The notes below the pieces were generated by a model. The model did not search any database. It saw nothing but the letters and a program-made list of their open reading frames with translations, and had not been told where the DNA came from. 64,000 bases of DNA from Ruegeria lacuscaerulensis ITI-1157 (GTDB lineage: Bacteria > Pseudomonadota > Alphaproteobacteria > Rhodobacterales > Rhodobacteraceae): NCBI GenBank assembly GCA_000161775.1, contig GG704596.1, positions 1,398,422 to 1,462,421 of the forward strand. Direction: 5' to 3'. Positions 54,098-62,691 of this stretch are shown here, piece after piece (within the stretch, counting starts at the first letter, position 1; each line of letters begins with the position of its first letter). Position numbers and translations under genes: made by a program.

Positions 54098-54166
54098 CCG
54101 GTCGAGTACAGTCAGTTTGAGTCGGGGGGAGGCGAAAGCGTTCTGCGTGCAGGCCGATTGCTGCGG

Positions 54167-54760
54167 CTACAGTTCTTTCCGCGCTCGCAGCGCCGCGGTG
54201 ATCGTCCCGTCGTCCAGGTAATCCAGCTCTCCCCCGATCGGCACACCCTGCGCCAGCGAGGTCAGGCGGACCTGTCCCTCCAGTTGGTCTGCGATGTAGT
54301 GGGCCGTGGTCTGGCCGTCGACCGTGGCGTTCAGGGCCAGGATCACCTCGGTGATGTTTTCGGCGGTCACGCGGTCGCGCAGGCGGGGGATGCGCAGGTC
54401 TTCCGGGCCGACGCCGTCCAGCGCCGAGAGCGTTCCGCCCAGCACGTGGTAGCGGCCCTTGAACACACCTGCGCGCTCCATCGCCCACAGGTCGGCCACG
54501 TCTTCGACCACGCACAGCTCACCGGTGGCGCGGTCTTCGGAATTGCAGATGTCGCAGATGTCGGTGGTGCCTACGTTGCCGCAGTTCAGGCATTCGCGCG
54601 CGGTGGCGGCGACCTGCTGCATGGCGTCCGCCAAAGGCGTCAGCAGCAGGGCGCGTTTGCGGATCAGGTGCAGCACCGCCCGCCGGGCCGAGCGCGGCCC
54701 CAGCCCCGGCAATTTGGCCATCAGGTCGATCAGGGCGTCGATGTCACTGTTCGAACTCAT
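54167..54760 (-). CDS. recR: Recombination protein RecR
   Basis: A 197-residue RecR, which acts with RecF and RecO in loading RecA at gaps. It has the helix-hairpin-helix [24 protein letters not shown], the zinc finger [16 protein letters not shown] and a Toprim domain with [14 protein letters not shown]. It belongs to a dnaX-ybaB-recR cluster in the same order as many bacteria, 40 bases after ybaB. Confidence 0.96.
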   Translation of the reverse strand: MSSNSDIDALIDLMAKLPGLGPRSARRAVLHLIRKRALLLTPLADAMQQVAATARECLNCGNVGTTDICDICNSEDRATGELCVVEDVADLWAMERAGVFKGRYHVLGGTLSALDGVGPEDLRIPRLRDRVTAENITEVILALNATVDGQTTAHYIADQLEGQVRLTSLAQGVPIGGELDYLDDGTITAALRARKEL

Positions 54761-54800
54761 GGCCTGTCCTGCGTGGCTTTGGCGGGGGGAGGGAGAGAGA

Positions 54801-55145
54801 TCAGAACGGCAGCTTGATGTCCGCCGGCAGGCCCATGCTTTCGGTCAGCTTGGCCATTTCTTCCTGCGACCGCTCGGCCGCTTTGGTCTGCGCATCCTTG
54901 ATGGCGGCCAGGATCAGGTCCTCGACCACTTCCTTGTCGTCGCTGTTGAAGATCGACGGATCGATGTCCAGACCTTTCAGTTCGCCCTTGGCCGAGGCTG
55001 TGGCCTTGACCAGGCCCGCGCCGGATTCGCCGACGACCATGATGGTGTTCAGCTCTTCCTGCATCTGCGCCATTTTGGTCTGCAGCTCCTGCGCGGATTT
55101 CATCATCTTGGCCATGTCGCCCAGACCGCCGAGTCCTTTGAGCAT
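54801..55145 (-). CDS. ybaB: YbaB/EbfC nucleoid-associated protein
   Basis: A 114-residue DNA-binding protein with [32 protein letters not shown] and a [20 protein letters not shown] tail helix. It is placed between dnaX and recR as expected. I chose the ATG at 55145 because AGGAGA lies seven bases upstream; an in-frame start at 55163 overlaps that site. Confidence 0.95.
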   Translation of the reverse strand: MLKGLGGLGDMAKMMKSAQELQTKMAQMQEELNTIMVVGESGAGLVKATASAKGELKGLDIDPSIFNSDDKEVVEDLILAAIKDAQTKAAERSQEEMAKLTESMGLPADIKLPF

Positions 55146-55231
55146 CTGTATGTCTCCTGTCATTCGATTTGCGGCCTAAATACGGGCCGTCTGCGTCCTT
55201 CACAAGGGCAGCGCGCCTTCTGCGCGGATGA

Positions 55232-56986
55232 TCAGTCTTCCTCGAACGGATCCCATTCGTCTTCGACCTCGGGCAGGGCTTCGGTTTCGACCTTGGCGGC
55301 CCGTTCTTCCGGAGTTTCGATCCGGGTGATACGGGCCTTGGGGAATTGTGTCAGAACCGCCTGTACCAGAGGGTGTTCTTCGGCCTTGGCCTTCAGCGCC
55401 AGCTCGGCCGCGTCGCGCAGTTCGGCGATGGTGGGGGCGTCGCCGTCCGAGACGATCGAGACCGCCCAGCGATTGCCGGTCCAGCGCTGCAGCGCCGACC
55501 CGAGCCGCGCGGCCAGGTCGGTAGGCGCCTTTTCGGTGGGCGTGAACTCGATCCGGCCCGGCTGGTACGAGACAAGGCGGACGCCGTTCTCGACCTCGAC
55601 CAGCAGTTTCACGTCACGGTTGGCGCGGATCAGCTCGACCACATGCTCGAACGTTGGATAACGCGCCAGCGCGGTCTGCACGTCCTGAGCCAACGCCGCC
55701 GTCGGCGCCCCGCCCGCACCGCGCGGGGCCGGCGCATGGGCCGAGGCCGTCGCGGTCACGGGCGGGGCGCTGTTTCCGGCGACCGGAACGCCGCCCCCCG
55801 GCCCGCCGACGGGCGGCGGAGGGCTGTCCTGAAGGCGCTTGATCAACTCTTCCGGGCTGGGCAGATCGGCCACATGGGTCAGGCGGATCACCGCCATTTC
55901 CGCGGCCATCATTGCGTTGGGGGCGGCCGAGACTTCCTCGAGCGCCTTCAGCAGCATCTGCCACATCCGGGTCAGCACCCGCATCGGCAGCGCCTCGGCC
56001 ATCTGCTGGCCGCGGGTGCGCTCATCGGGTGATACGGTCGGGTCTTCGGCCGCGTCGGGGGTGATCTTCACCACCGAGACCCAATGCGTGATTTCGGCCA
56101 GATCGCGCAGCACCGCCAGCGGGTCGGCGCCCTCAGCATATTGCGCGCCCAGTTCGGTCAGGGCCCCGGCCGCATCGCCGCGCAGGATCATGTCCATCAG
56201 GTCCAGAACGCGGCCCCGGTCGGCCAGTCCCAGCATTGCGCGCACCTGATCGGCAGTGGTTTCTCCGGCACCATGGCTGATCGCCTGATCCAGCAGCGAG
56301 GTCGCATCCCGGGCCGAGCCTTCGGCGGCGCGGGTGATCAGGGCCAGCGCGTCATCCGAGATTTCCGCGCCCTCGGCGGTGGCGATCTTGCGCAGCAGGC
56401 CGATCATCACCTCGGGCTCGATCCGGCGCAGGTCGAACCGTTGGCAGCGCGACAGCACGGTGACCGGAACCTTGCGAATTTCGGTCGTGGCGAAGATGAA
56501 TTTCACATGCTCGGGCGGCTCTTCCAACGTTTTCAGCAGCGCGTTGAAGGCGCTGGTCGACAGCATGTGAACTTCGTCGATGATGTAGATCTTGTACCGC
56601 GCGCTGGCGGCGCGATAGCGCACGCTGTCGATGATCTCGCGGATGTCGCCCACGCCGGTGCGGCTGGCGGCGTCCATTTCCAGCACGTCCACATGGCGAC
56701 CTTCCATGATGGCCACGCAATGCTCGCACTGGCCGCAGGGTTCGGTCGTTGGGCCGCCATTGCCGTCGGGGCCGATGCAGTTCATGCCCTTGGCGATGAT
56801 CCGGGCCGTGGTCGTCTTGCCGGTGCCGCGGATGCCGGTCATGATGAAGGCCTGCGCGATCCGGTCCGCCTCGAACGCGTTTTTCAGCGTGCGCACCATG
56901 GCATCCTGACCGACCAGGTCGGCAAAGGTTTCCGGGCGGTATTTTCGGGCGAGAACCTGATAGGCGGGGCTGGACTGTGTGGTCAT
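55232..56986 (-). CDS. dnaX: DNA polymerase III subunit gamma/tau
   Basis: A 584-residue clamp-loader ATPase. It begins YQVLARKYRPETFADLVGQD, then Walker A GIRGTGKTTTARIIAKGMN, a zinc-binding stretch with four cysteines (C, CGQCEHC), Walker B YIIDEVHMLS and SRC box LSRCQRFDLRR. The proline-rich linker (about residues 390-425) separates the ATPase from the tau C-terminal domain. It is the first gene of the dnaX-ybaB-recR unit. Confidence 0.96.
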   Translation of the reverse strand: MTTQSSPAYQVLARKYRPETFADLVGQDAMVRTLKNAFEADRIAQAFIMTGIRGTGKTTTARIIAKGMNCIGPDGNGGPTTEPCGQCEHCVAIMEGRHVDVLEMDAASRTGVGDIREIIDSVRYRAASARYKIYIIDEVHMLSTSAFNALLKTLEEPPEHVKFIFATTEIRKVPVTVLSRCQRFDLRRIEPEVMIGLLRKIATAEGAEISDDALALITRAAEGSARDATSLLDQAISHGAGETTADQVRAMLGLADRGRVLDLMDMILRGDAAGALTELGAQYAEGADPLAVLRDLAEITHWVSVVKITPDAAEDPTVSPDERTRGQQMAEALPMRVLTRMWQMLLKALEEVSAAPNAMMAAEMAVIRLTHVADLPSPEELIKRLQDSPPPPVGGPGGGVPVAGNSAPPVTATASAHAPAPRGAGGAPTAALAQDVQTALARYPTFEHVVELIRANRDVKLLVEVENGVRLVSYQPGRIEFTPTEKAPTDLAARLGSALQRWTGNRWAVSIVSDGDAPTIAELRDAAELALKAKAEEHPLVQAVLTQFPKARITRIETPEERAAKVETEALPEVEDEWDPFEED

Positions 56987-57140
56987 GTCTGCTCTGACGG
57001 ATTCGTACTGACGATGCAGGGTAGAGTTCCCGGTGCCCCGCGTCCACAGCGCCGGTGCAGGTTTTTCGCTTTGGCGGTGGCGCGGGTTGGGTCATACTGG
57101 CGGGATAGTTTCAGTCTTGCGATTTTGAAGGGTGATTTTG

Positions 57141-57644
57141 ATGCCCAATTTGGTTGTGCATGCGTTGCAGGTCGGGGGCGGAACCCTCGCTCTGACCTCG
57201 GTTCCGGGTGGCGGAGGTGACTATTCCGGGGATCTGGACCTGATCGCCGACTGGGCGCCGGGGCTGGTGATCTCGATGACGACCCTTGCCGAGCTGGTGG
57301 CCGTGGGTGCGGGAGACTTCGGGTCCGACATCCAGGGGCGCGCCAGCCGCTGGGCGCATTTGCCGGTTGATGATTTCTCGGCGCCGGGCGGGGACTTTGA
57401 CGAGCAATGGAAAGTGGTCAGCGCCACAGCCCGGCACGCACTGAGCGGCGGAGGGCGGGTTCTGGTGCATTGCCGCGGCGGCTGTGGCCGGTCCGGCATG
57501 GCCGTTCTGCGCCTGATGATCGAATGTCGAGAGCCGCCGGAGACCGCTCTCAAACGTCTGCGCGCCATCCGCCCTTGCGCCGTGGAGACCGAGGCGCAGA
57601 TGCTCTGGGCCGTTTCGCCGGCCCAGAGCCATATTGCCGACTGA
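57141..57644 (+). CDS. Cysteine-based protein tyrosine/dual-specificity phosphatase
   Basis: A 167-residue phosphatase-like protein. The P-loop VHCRGGCGRSGMAVLRL contains the HCxxGxxRSG signature, and the general-acid aspartate is probably in HLPVDDFSAPGGDF. Substrate unknown. I chose ATG 57141 because GAAGGG lies eight bases before; an upstream GTG is less likely. It is divergent from dnaX. Confidence 0.85.
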   Translation: MPNLVVHALQVGGGTLALTSVPGGGGDYSGDLDLIADWAPGLVISMTTLAELVAVGAGDFGSDIQGRASRWAHLPVDDFSAPGGDFDEQWKVVSATARHALSGGGRVLVHCRGGCGRSGMAVLRLMIECREPPETALKRLRAIRPCAVETEAQMLWAVSPAQSHIAD

Positions 57645-57646
57645 CG

Positions 57647-58054
57647 TCAGAAGGCCGCCGAAAGCGGATGGTCCACGGGGGCCGCCGGCGCAAGCGCGAC
57701 CGCCTGCAGCATCGCGCAGGGCGAGGTGTCCAGGCCGTGAGCAGGGCAGGCACCGGCCAGGTCATCGAACATCAGGTCTGCATAGGCACCCAAGCTTTCC
57801 GCATCGGCTTCGGGACGCGCGCCGCAAAACACGCGGATCAGATCGGCGCGCGCGTCAAAGCGGGCGATGCAGCCCGGACCGCAATGAGTCAGTTCGCTGC
57901 TGCCTTCCACCCGGAAATCGGGCGAGGTTGCCGGGCCGGCCGTTGTGACCGCCTGCGCGATCGACCGAGCCAGATGCGCCAGCCCCGGGCAGGTCTTGCC
58001 CGTGCGTTGGCAGACGGTTGCGGAAAATTCATGTGTGCTTGTCTTCCAGATCAT
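57647..58054 (-). CDS. Cysteine-rich protein under cobalamin control (DUF1636-like?)
   Basis: A 135-residue protein with cysteines in CQRTGKTCPG, HCGPGCIA, FCGARPE, GACPAHG and PCAM. The layout resembles the short DUF1636 metal-binding proteins found with cobalamin genes, but I am not certain. Its start at 58054 follows GGAGG by seven bases. It is the only gene between the cobalamin riboswitch and the phosphatase, so a role in cobalt or cobalamin handling is likely. No cobalamin biosynthesis or transport gene is in the window. Confidence 0.7.
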   Translation of the reverse strand: MIWKTSTHEFSATVCQRTGKTCPGLAHLARSIAQAVTTAGPATSPDFRVEGSSELTHCGPGCIARFDARADLIRVFCGARPEADAESLGAYADLMFDDLAGACPAHGLDTSPCAMLQAVALAPAAPVDHPLSAAF

Positions 58055-58157
58055 GTAGCGCCCTCCGCGCGCTGGGCGGGGCGGATCAGGACAGACAGCC
58101 GGCTTCCAAGCCAGACCCTGCCCGGACACCCCTTCCGAGTTTCGGTTTCACGTTTGA

Positions 58158-58342
58158 TGGCAGGTCTCCTGACTTGCGGGTCGTTGCTTTGCCGACCTTC
58201 CCAACCTTGCGGTCAGTGGCATCTCGGCATCGCTCTCCGCCTACAGTTGCGGGGGCAGTCCCGGCATTGGCCCGCTCCGGAGTTCCGGGTCGGACCGCAC
58301 CGTGTTCCCTTTTCATCCCGGCCATAGGCACGGGAACCATCA
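58158..58342 (-). ncRNA. Cobalamin (B12) riboswitch
   Basis: Read on the minus strand, the conserved blocks appear in order: GATGAAAAGGGAACACGGTG, GGGACTGCCCCCGCAACTGT, GATGCCACTG, GGGAAGG, and finally CAAGTCAGGAGACCTGCC, which closes the B12 box. All are the standard cobalamin aptamer elements. It lies 104 bases upstream of the cysteine-rich gene at 57,647-58,054 and on its strand, so it should turn that gene off when cobalamin is plentiful. Confidence 0.95.
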
Positions 58343-58384
58343 TCCAATCGCTAGCGGTGCGGCTCGGTTCGAGTCAAGCCGCAT

Positions 58385-58957
58385 TCAGTCTTGATGCTGA
58401 AACCGATCCCACGGAACATGATCCGGCAGCCGGCGCAGCACGTTCGAATCCCGTCTTGCGCGCGCCAGTTGCCAGCCGCCCTGCATCACGATGAACAGCG
58501 TGTCGGCCGCCATGTCCGGCTGCGGAATACCGAACCGTTTGGCGTGGTCGCGCACCTCGTCGATCCAGCTTTCATAGAGCCGGTCGGCGTGGTCGCGGAA
58601 GGCCCGGTTGTCGGGGCTTTCGAAAAGGGTGGCGGCGATCGGACAGGTCTCCCACTGGGGCGAGGAGTCGAACAGTTTCGCGATCCTGTGGCACAGGGTG
58701 GTGACCCCGGCGCGGAAATCCTGCGCGTCGTTGAACGCCGCCGCGATCATGTCGCGCATCCCGTCCGAAGCCCAGCTGGCCGCGGCCAGGGCAAGATCCT
58801 GCTTTCCCTTTGGGAAATGGTGATACAGCGAGCCTTTCGGAGCCTGAGCCTCGGTCAGGATCTCGGTCAGGCCGACACCGTTGTAGCCCGATCGCTGGAA
58901 CAGTCGGGCAGCGGTCTGGGTCAGGCGATCGCGGGTGTTTTGCGGACGTCGGGTCAT
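58385..58957 (-). CDS. TetR/AcrR-family regulator
   Basis: A 190-residue TetR-type repressor with an N-terminal helix-turn-helix (TAARLFQRSGYNGVGLTEILTEAQAPKGSLYHHFP). The C-terminal domain resembles the LfrA/AcrR-type ligand pocket (FDSSPQWETCPIAATLFESPDNRAF). The start faces the alpha/beta hydrolase gene, with two near-identical palindromes between them, so it probably represses that gene and itself. Confidence 0.9.
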   Translation of the reverse strand: MTRRPQNTRDRLTQTAARLFQRSGYNGVGLTEILTEAQAPKGSLYHHFPKGKQDLALAAASWASDGMRDMIAAAFNDAQDFRAGVTTLCHRIAKLFDSSPQWETCPIAATLFESPDNRAFRDHADRLYESWIDEVRDHAKRFGIPQPDMAADTLFIVMQGGWQLARARRDSNVLRRLPDHVPWDRFQHQD

Positions 58958-58979
58958 CTTGCGCGCATCTTGACAGGAC

Positions 58980-58995
58980 TGGACCGATCGGTCCA
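58980..58995. promoter_or_regulatory. TetR operator 1 (TGGACCGATCGGTCCA)
   Basis: A perfect 16-base palindrome 22 bases from the TetR start codon. A second, imperfect copy of the same size follows 27 bases further on. Their place in the 83-base divergent gap makes them the likely binding sites of the TetR protein. Confidence 0.8.
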
Positions 58996-59006
58996 GATGA
59001 AATGAT

Positions 59007-59022
59007 TAGACCGACTGGTCCA
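59007..59022. promoter_or_regulatory. TetR operator 2 (TAGACCGACTGGTCCA)
   Basis: This 16-base site matches operator 1 at 14 of 16 positions. It lies 19 bases before the alpha/beta hydrolase start, so binding here would block that gene. Confidence 0.7.
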
Positions 59023-59040
59023 GAGCGCTTGGAGACATGG

Positions 59041-59898
59041 ATGTTGGATTCGCAGCAGACCGTGAAAGTCGAGGATTTCGAGTTTTCGGCGGGCAAGGCA
59101 AACCTGTCGGCGCGGCTCTATGCGCCGATGGCCCGGCCGGAAATCGCCGTCGTGCTGAACGGGGCGACCGGCGTGCCGCGGGACTATTACCAGCATTTCG
59201 CGCGCTGGCTGGCCGCCGACCGGGGCATGGCCTGCATGACCTATGACTATCGCGACTTCGAGACATCGCTGAAAGGCCGTCTGAAGGATTCAGACGCCAC
59301 CATGGCCGATTGGGCGTTGAAGGACATGCCGGCGGCACAGGCCGAGATGCGCCGGCGCTATCCGAATGCAAAGCTTTGGGTCATCGGCCACTCGGTCGGC
59401 GGAATGCTGGGGCCGCTTCAACCCGGGATCGAACGGATCGACCGGATGATCTGCGTCTGTTCGGGGCTGGTGACGTTGTCCGATCACCCGTGGCCCTACA
59501 AAGGGCTGGCGGCGCTGTTCTGGTATGGCCATGTGCCGCCTCTGGTGCGTCTGTTGGGCTATCTGCCGGGGCGGATGCTTGGCTTCGGGTCTGATCTGCC
59601 TGCCGGGGCGTATTGGCAATGGCGACGGTGGTGCACGTCGCCCCGCAGCTATCTTCCCGAACTGGGTGACTCGCTGCCACAGGCCGATTGGGGCCGATCC
59701 AGCGCCCCGGTGGAGATCATCGCGCTCGAGGATGACCAGACGGTTCCGCCCCCGGCGGTCTGGCGGCTCGCCGACCTGTACGGGGCTGCGGCACGGCGTC
59801 ATCTGTTGGTCCCCGCCGATTTCGGGCTGCGCGAGGTCGGCCATATCGGTGCCTTCGCCCGCCGCAACCGCGCGATCTGGCCGCGCCTCGTGGCCTGA
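59041..59898 (+). CDS. Alpha/beta hydrolase
   Basis: A 285-residue alpha/beta hydrolase. The nucleophile serine is in WVIGHSVGGMLGP, the acid is likely in LEDDQTVPPP, and the histidine in EVGHIGAFAR. The oxyanion stretch may be VVLNGATGVPRDYYQHFARWL. Substrate unknown. ATG 59041 follows GGAG by six bases. It is divergent from its probable TetR repressor. Confidence 0.85.
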   Translation: MLDSQQTVKVEDFEFSAGKANLSARLYAPMARPEIAVVLNGATGVPRDYYQHFARWLAADRGMACMTYDYRDFETSLKGRLKDSDATMADWALKDMPAAQAEMRRRYPNAKLWVIGHSVGGMLGPLQPGIERIDRMICVCSGLVTLSDHPWPYKGLAALFWYGHVPPLVRLLGYLPGRMLGFGSDLPAGAYWQWRRWCTSPRSYLPELGDSLPQADWGRSSAPVEIIALEDDQTVPPPAVWRLADLYGAAARRHLLVPADFGLREVGHIGAFARRNRAIWPRLVA

Positions 59899-59970
59899 CG
59901 GATGCTTTGCACCTTGCAGGCGCCTGTGGGGGAAGGATGGGAATGACCCGCCGACTACACGGGTTGAAGT

Positions 59971-60064
59971 GAGAGGTTGGACAGCGACCCAAGCGGGGCT
60001 CGTTGTGGCTGCTTCCTTCCGGACCTGACCAGGTTGGCGAGGCGCTTGCCCGCGCCAACCTCTC
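59971..60064 (-). ncRNA. ffs: Signal recognition particle RNA (4.5S)
   Basis: On the minus strand the sequence starts GAGAGGTTGG and ends CCAACCTCTC, so the ends pair. The apical domain AGGTCCGGAAGGAAGCAGCC is the universally conserved SRP Alu-less domain that binds Ffh. The size of about 94 bases is typical of the small bacterial form. The exact 5' and 3' ends are estimated from the closing helix. Confidence 0.95.
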
Positions 60065-60594
60065 GACCGCCGATATAGGCATGGAATGACCGGTTGGCAA
60101 CCCGTCACGATCACAGGCAAACCTTCCGGAAGTCAGTCGTCCGGCATACGCGCAAGACCGACCGCGACGGGTTGGGAATTGGCAGACGCGCGTGTCCGGT
60201 ACATGGCGGGTCGTGGTGGCGATGACGGGAATATCGGCAAGAAAAACGCGGTCCGGGCCATTCTCCGATCCCGGCTGCGCAGGGGGCGGCCATCCGGCAC
60301 CGCGCCCGGCGACGATGCGCCATTGCCGCACACCAACACCTCCGTTCCTGTTCGGGCGGCCTCGTTGCGGGTGGCTCGAATCAAGCTGGCCTTGCGTGCA
60401 TGGCCAATGATCGACACGGGGCATTTGGCGTCTGTTCCTTTCGTCTGCGCGCTGTTTCTTGTTTGGGTGGAATATGAGCTGTCTCCGCGTTGCCATGCGT
60501 CCTTTTTCGGCCAGGGAATTGCTTGGTTCGCCGGTTTGCCATTGCGCCCGAGGACCAGTCGTGTCAGCCCTTGAGGCAAATTCGGGGCACAGGC
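60065..60594. other. Intergenic region between ffs and nudC
   Basis: A 530-base gap. Open frames on both strands are low in recognisable sequence and lack good ribosome sites, and I find no domain. The minus-strand promoter of the SRP RNA should lie at its left end and the nudC promoter at its right end. I see no repeat or structured RNA. Confidence 0.4.
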
Positions 60595-61578
60595 ATGAAA
60601 CGTGCGGAACAGGTTACATTCGGAGGGTCGGGTCTGGATCGGGCGGCGCATGTGCGCTCTGATCCGGCCCGGCTGGCCGCCGCGCAAAATGACCCGTCGG
60701 CGCGGTGCCTTCTGCTCTGGCGGGGCAAGCCACTGGTTCAGGGCGAGGCCCTGGATCGACTCGCGCTGGTGCCGCTGGCTCATGACATGGTCCGGGACGG
60801 GCCAGGCGGTTCGATCGAGGTGCCAGTATTTTTGGGATGTTCCGACGGCGGGGTGCCGCTGTTTGCGATGGATGTCTCGAACTGGTCCGCCGACGGGCTG
60901 GACATTTCGGGTGTCGGCGCCTTCGTGGATCGCACCGAACAGCAACATCCGCACCTTCCAAACGGGCATGTCTTTGCGGAACTGCGTCGGATCATGACCC
61001 GCCTTTCGCCGCGGGATGCCGAACTGGCAGCCACTGCGAAGGCGGTGATTGGTTGGCACGAAACGCATCGGTTCTGCGCTCGCTGCGGCGCGCGCACGCA
61101 GATCGCTCAGGCCGGCTGGCAGCGCGCATGCGGCGATTGCGGCGGCCAGCATTTTCCACGCACCGACCCGGTGGTGATCATGCTGGTGACTCATGGCGAT
61201 TGCGTCCTCATGGGGCGGTCGCCAGGCTGGCCCGATGGGATGTATTCCCTGTTGGCGGGGTTTGTAGAACCTGGCGAAACGCTCGAGGCGGCCGTGCGCC
61301 GCGAAGTCATGGAGGAAGCCGGAATCCAGGTGGGCGCGGTCGGCTACCTGGCCAGTCAGCCTTGGCCATTTCCGGCGTCTTTGATGTTCGGATGCACCGC
61401 TCGGGCCTTGTCGCGCAAGATCGAGATCGACCCGGTCGAGATCGAAGACGCGCTCTGGGTCACCCGGTCCGAGATGATGCAGGCCTTCGCCGGTGAACAC
61501 CCCCGGTTGTTGCCGGCCCGCAAGGGCGCGATCGCGCATTTTCTTTTGCGCAACTGGCTTGCCGATACGCTCGACTGA
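60595..61578 (+). CDS. nudC: NAD(+) diphosphatase NudC
   Basis: A 327-residue Nudix hydrolase of the NudC type, which hydrolyses NADH/NAD and removes NAD caps from RNA. A zinc ribbon (CARCGAR and CGDCGG) precedes the Nudix box GFVEPGETLEAAVRREVMEEAG, and SQPWPFPASLMFG is the NADH-pyrophosphatase SQPWPFPxS motif. I chose ATG 60595 (MKRAEQVTF), which matches the usual length. Confidence 0.94.
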   Translation: MKRAEQVTFGGSGLDRAAHVRSDPARLAAAQNDPSARCLLLWRGKPLVQGEALDRLALVPLAHDMVRDGPGGSIEVPVFLGCSDGGVPLFAMDVSNWSADGLDISGVGAFVDRTEQQHPHLPNGHVFAELRRIMTRLSPRDAELAATAKAVIGWHETHRFCARCGARTQIAQAGWQRACGDCGGQHFPRTDPVVIMLVTHGDCVLMGRSPGWPDGMYSLLAGFVEPGETLEAAVRREVMEEAGIQVGAVGYLASQPWPFPASLMFGCTARALSRKIEIDPVEIEDALWVTRSEMMQAFAGEHPRLLPARKGAIAHFLLRNWLADTLD

Positions 61579-61615
61579 CGTGACAATCACAGCCGAAGGA
61601 AACAAAAAGGCCTAA

Positions 61616-62083
61616 ATGCAGTTTTCAGCGAAAGAAGATATTCAGGCACCGATCACGGCTGTCTTCGACATGGTCGCCGATTTCGAGCGGTTCGAGCGCA
61701 TGGCCATGCGCCGCGGAGTCGACGTGCGTCGCGTCGTCGAGCCGAATGAACCCGGAGCAGGTGCATGTTGGGATATAGAGTTCAAGGTGCGCGGCAAGCC
61801 TCGCCGGGTCTCGGTGGAGTTGGCGGAGTTCGAGCGACCGACGCAGATGCAATTCGTCTTTGCCGGGAAGGGTATGACCGGCATGACCGCGATCGAGCTC
61901 TTGCCCCTGTCCCAGCGCCACACCCGGTTAGGTATCGAGATTTCGCTGACGGCTCAGACCCTGCCGGCACGTCTTCTGCTGCAGTCGTTCAAGCTGGGCC
62001 GATCGCGGTTCCGGCGGCAATTTCAACTGCGCCTGAACGAATTTGCGCGCGAGCTTGAAGAACGTTACCTGCACGGGGCTTGA
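61616..62083 (+). CDS. SRPBCC-family protein
   Basis: A 155-residue START/SRPBCC-type protein. It begins FSAKEDIQAPITAVFDMVADFERFERMAMRRG, the usual opening strand and helix, and ends with an amphipathic helix RRQFQLRLNEFARELEERY. Lipid or ligand binding is likely; function unknown. It is 37 bases behind nudC on the same strand. Confidence 0.85.
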   Translation: MQFSAKEDIQAPITAVFDMVADFERFERMAMRRGVDVRRVVEPNEPGAGACWDIEFKVRGKPRRVSVELAEFERPTQMQFVFAGKGMTGMTAIELLPLSQRHTRLGIEISLTAQTLPARLLLQSFKLGRSRFRRQFQLRLNEFARELEERYLHGA

Positions 62084-62115
62084 GCCCGGCCGACTGCGTT
62101 GGTTCCTCATTCGGG

Positions 62116-62592
62116 AAAGCGGTGAAACTCATTCTGGGCAAGGTGCGCCCTGATGACGCAATCGGAATGGCTGCGGTTCTGGCTGACCGCGTTGTCGTGG
62201 AAAAACGCCGCAAGAACGGGAAAGCTCGGTTCGTGTTGCACCTCTACATCGCGCATCCGCGCCCGATACGCTGTATGGTCGCATCCACGCATAGGTCAGG
62301 TTCTTGGGGGCCAGTCGATGAGTACTGAATGGGCCGGAACACCATATAAGGTCGCCGTCGGGTGAGATGTCACCCGAAAGCAAATCCGGCCATCCGCGGC
62401 CTGAGAACGCATCGGCCGAGCGCTGTTTCAGGCGACTCTGGACGCGGCGCGTCGCCACGGCTTGGATGCAATTGACGCCACCATCGGCGTCAGCAATGCC
62501 GAAGGGTTGAGGTATTATTGTGCGAAGGTGTTTCTATCCAGCCGCCGCCCGGATGGCGCAATATCAAAAGTCCACGTGTGAAATAACCCCTG
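62116..62592 (+). pseudogene. GNAT acetyltransferase remnant
   Basis: Two disconnected stretches look like one decayed acetyltransferase. An N-terminal piece (LILGKVRPDDAIGMAAVLAD, from about 62,119) is followed by unrelated, stop-containing sequence. A C-terminal piece in another frame from about 62,405 reads RIGRALFQATLDAARRHGL, then DATIGVSNAEGLRYYCAKVF. That is the acetyl-CoA loop and last strands of a GNAT fold. The middle appears deleted or scrambled and the frame is broken. No functional product is expected. Confidence 0.6.
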
Positions 62593-62691
62593 GCGCCGGG
62601 CGCGCCCATGCCACCGGCAAGGGGGTGGGGCCTCGGCATGCCGTTCTCCTAAGCGTCGTACAGCGGGGAAACGGCCATTTCCCGGTTCGGA

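Noticed and set aside
58355-58384. Possible tRNA-like GGTTCGAGTC
   Set aside because: A TpsiC-loop-like string appears here, but no acceptor or anticodon stem accompanies it.
60086-60574. A 162-codon plus-strand open frame between ffs and nudC
   Set aside because: It has no recognisable domain and no clear ribosome site. It overlaps the region where the ffs and nudC promoters should be.
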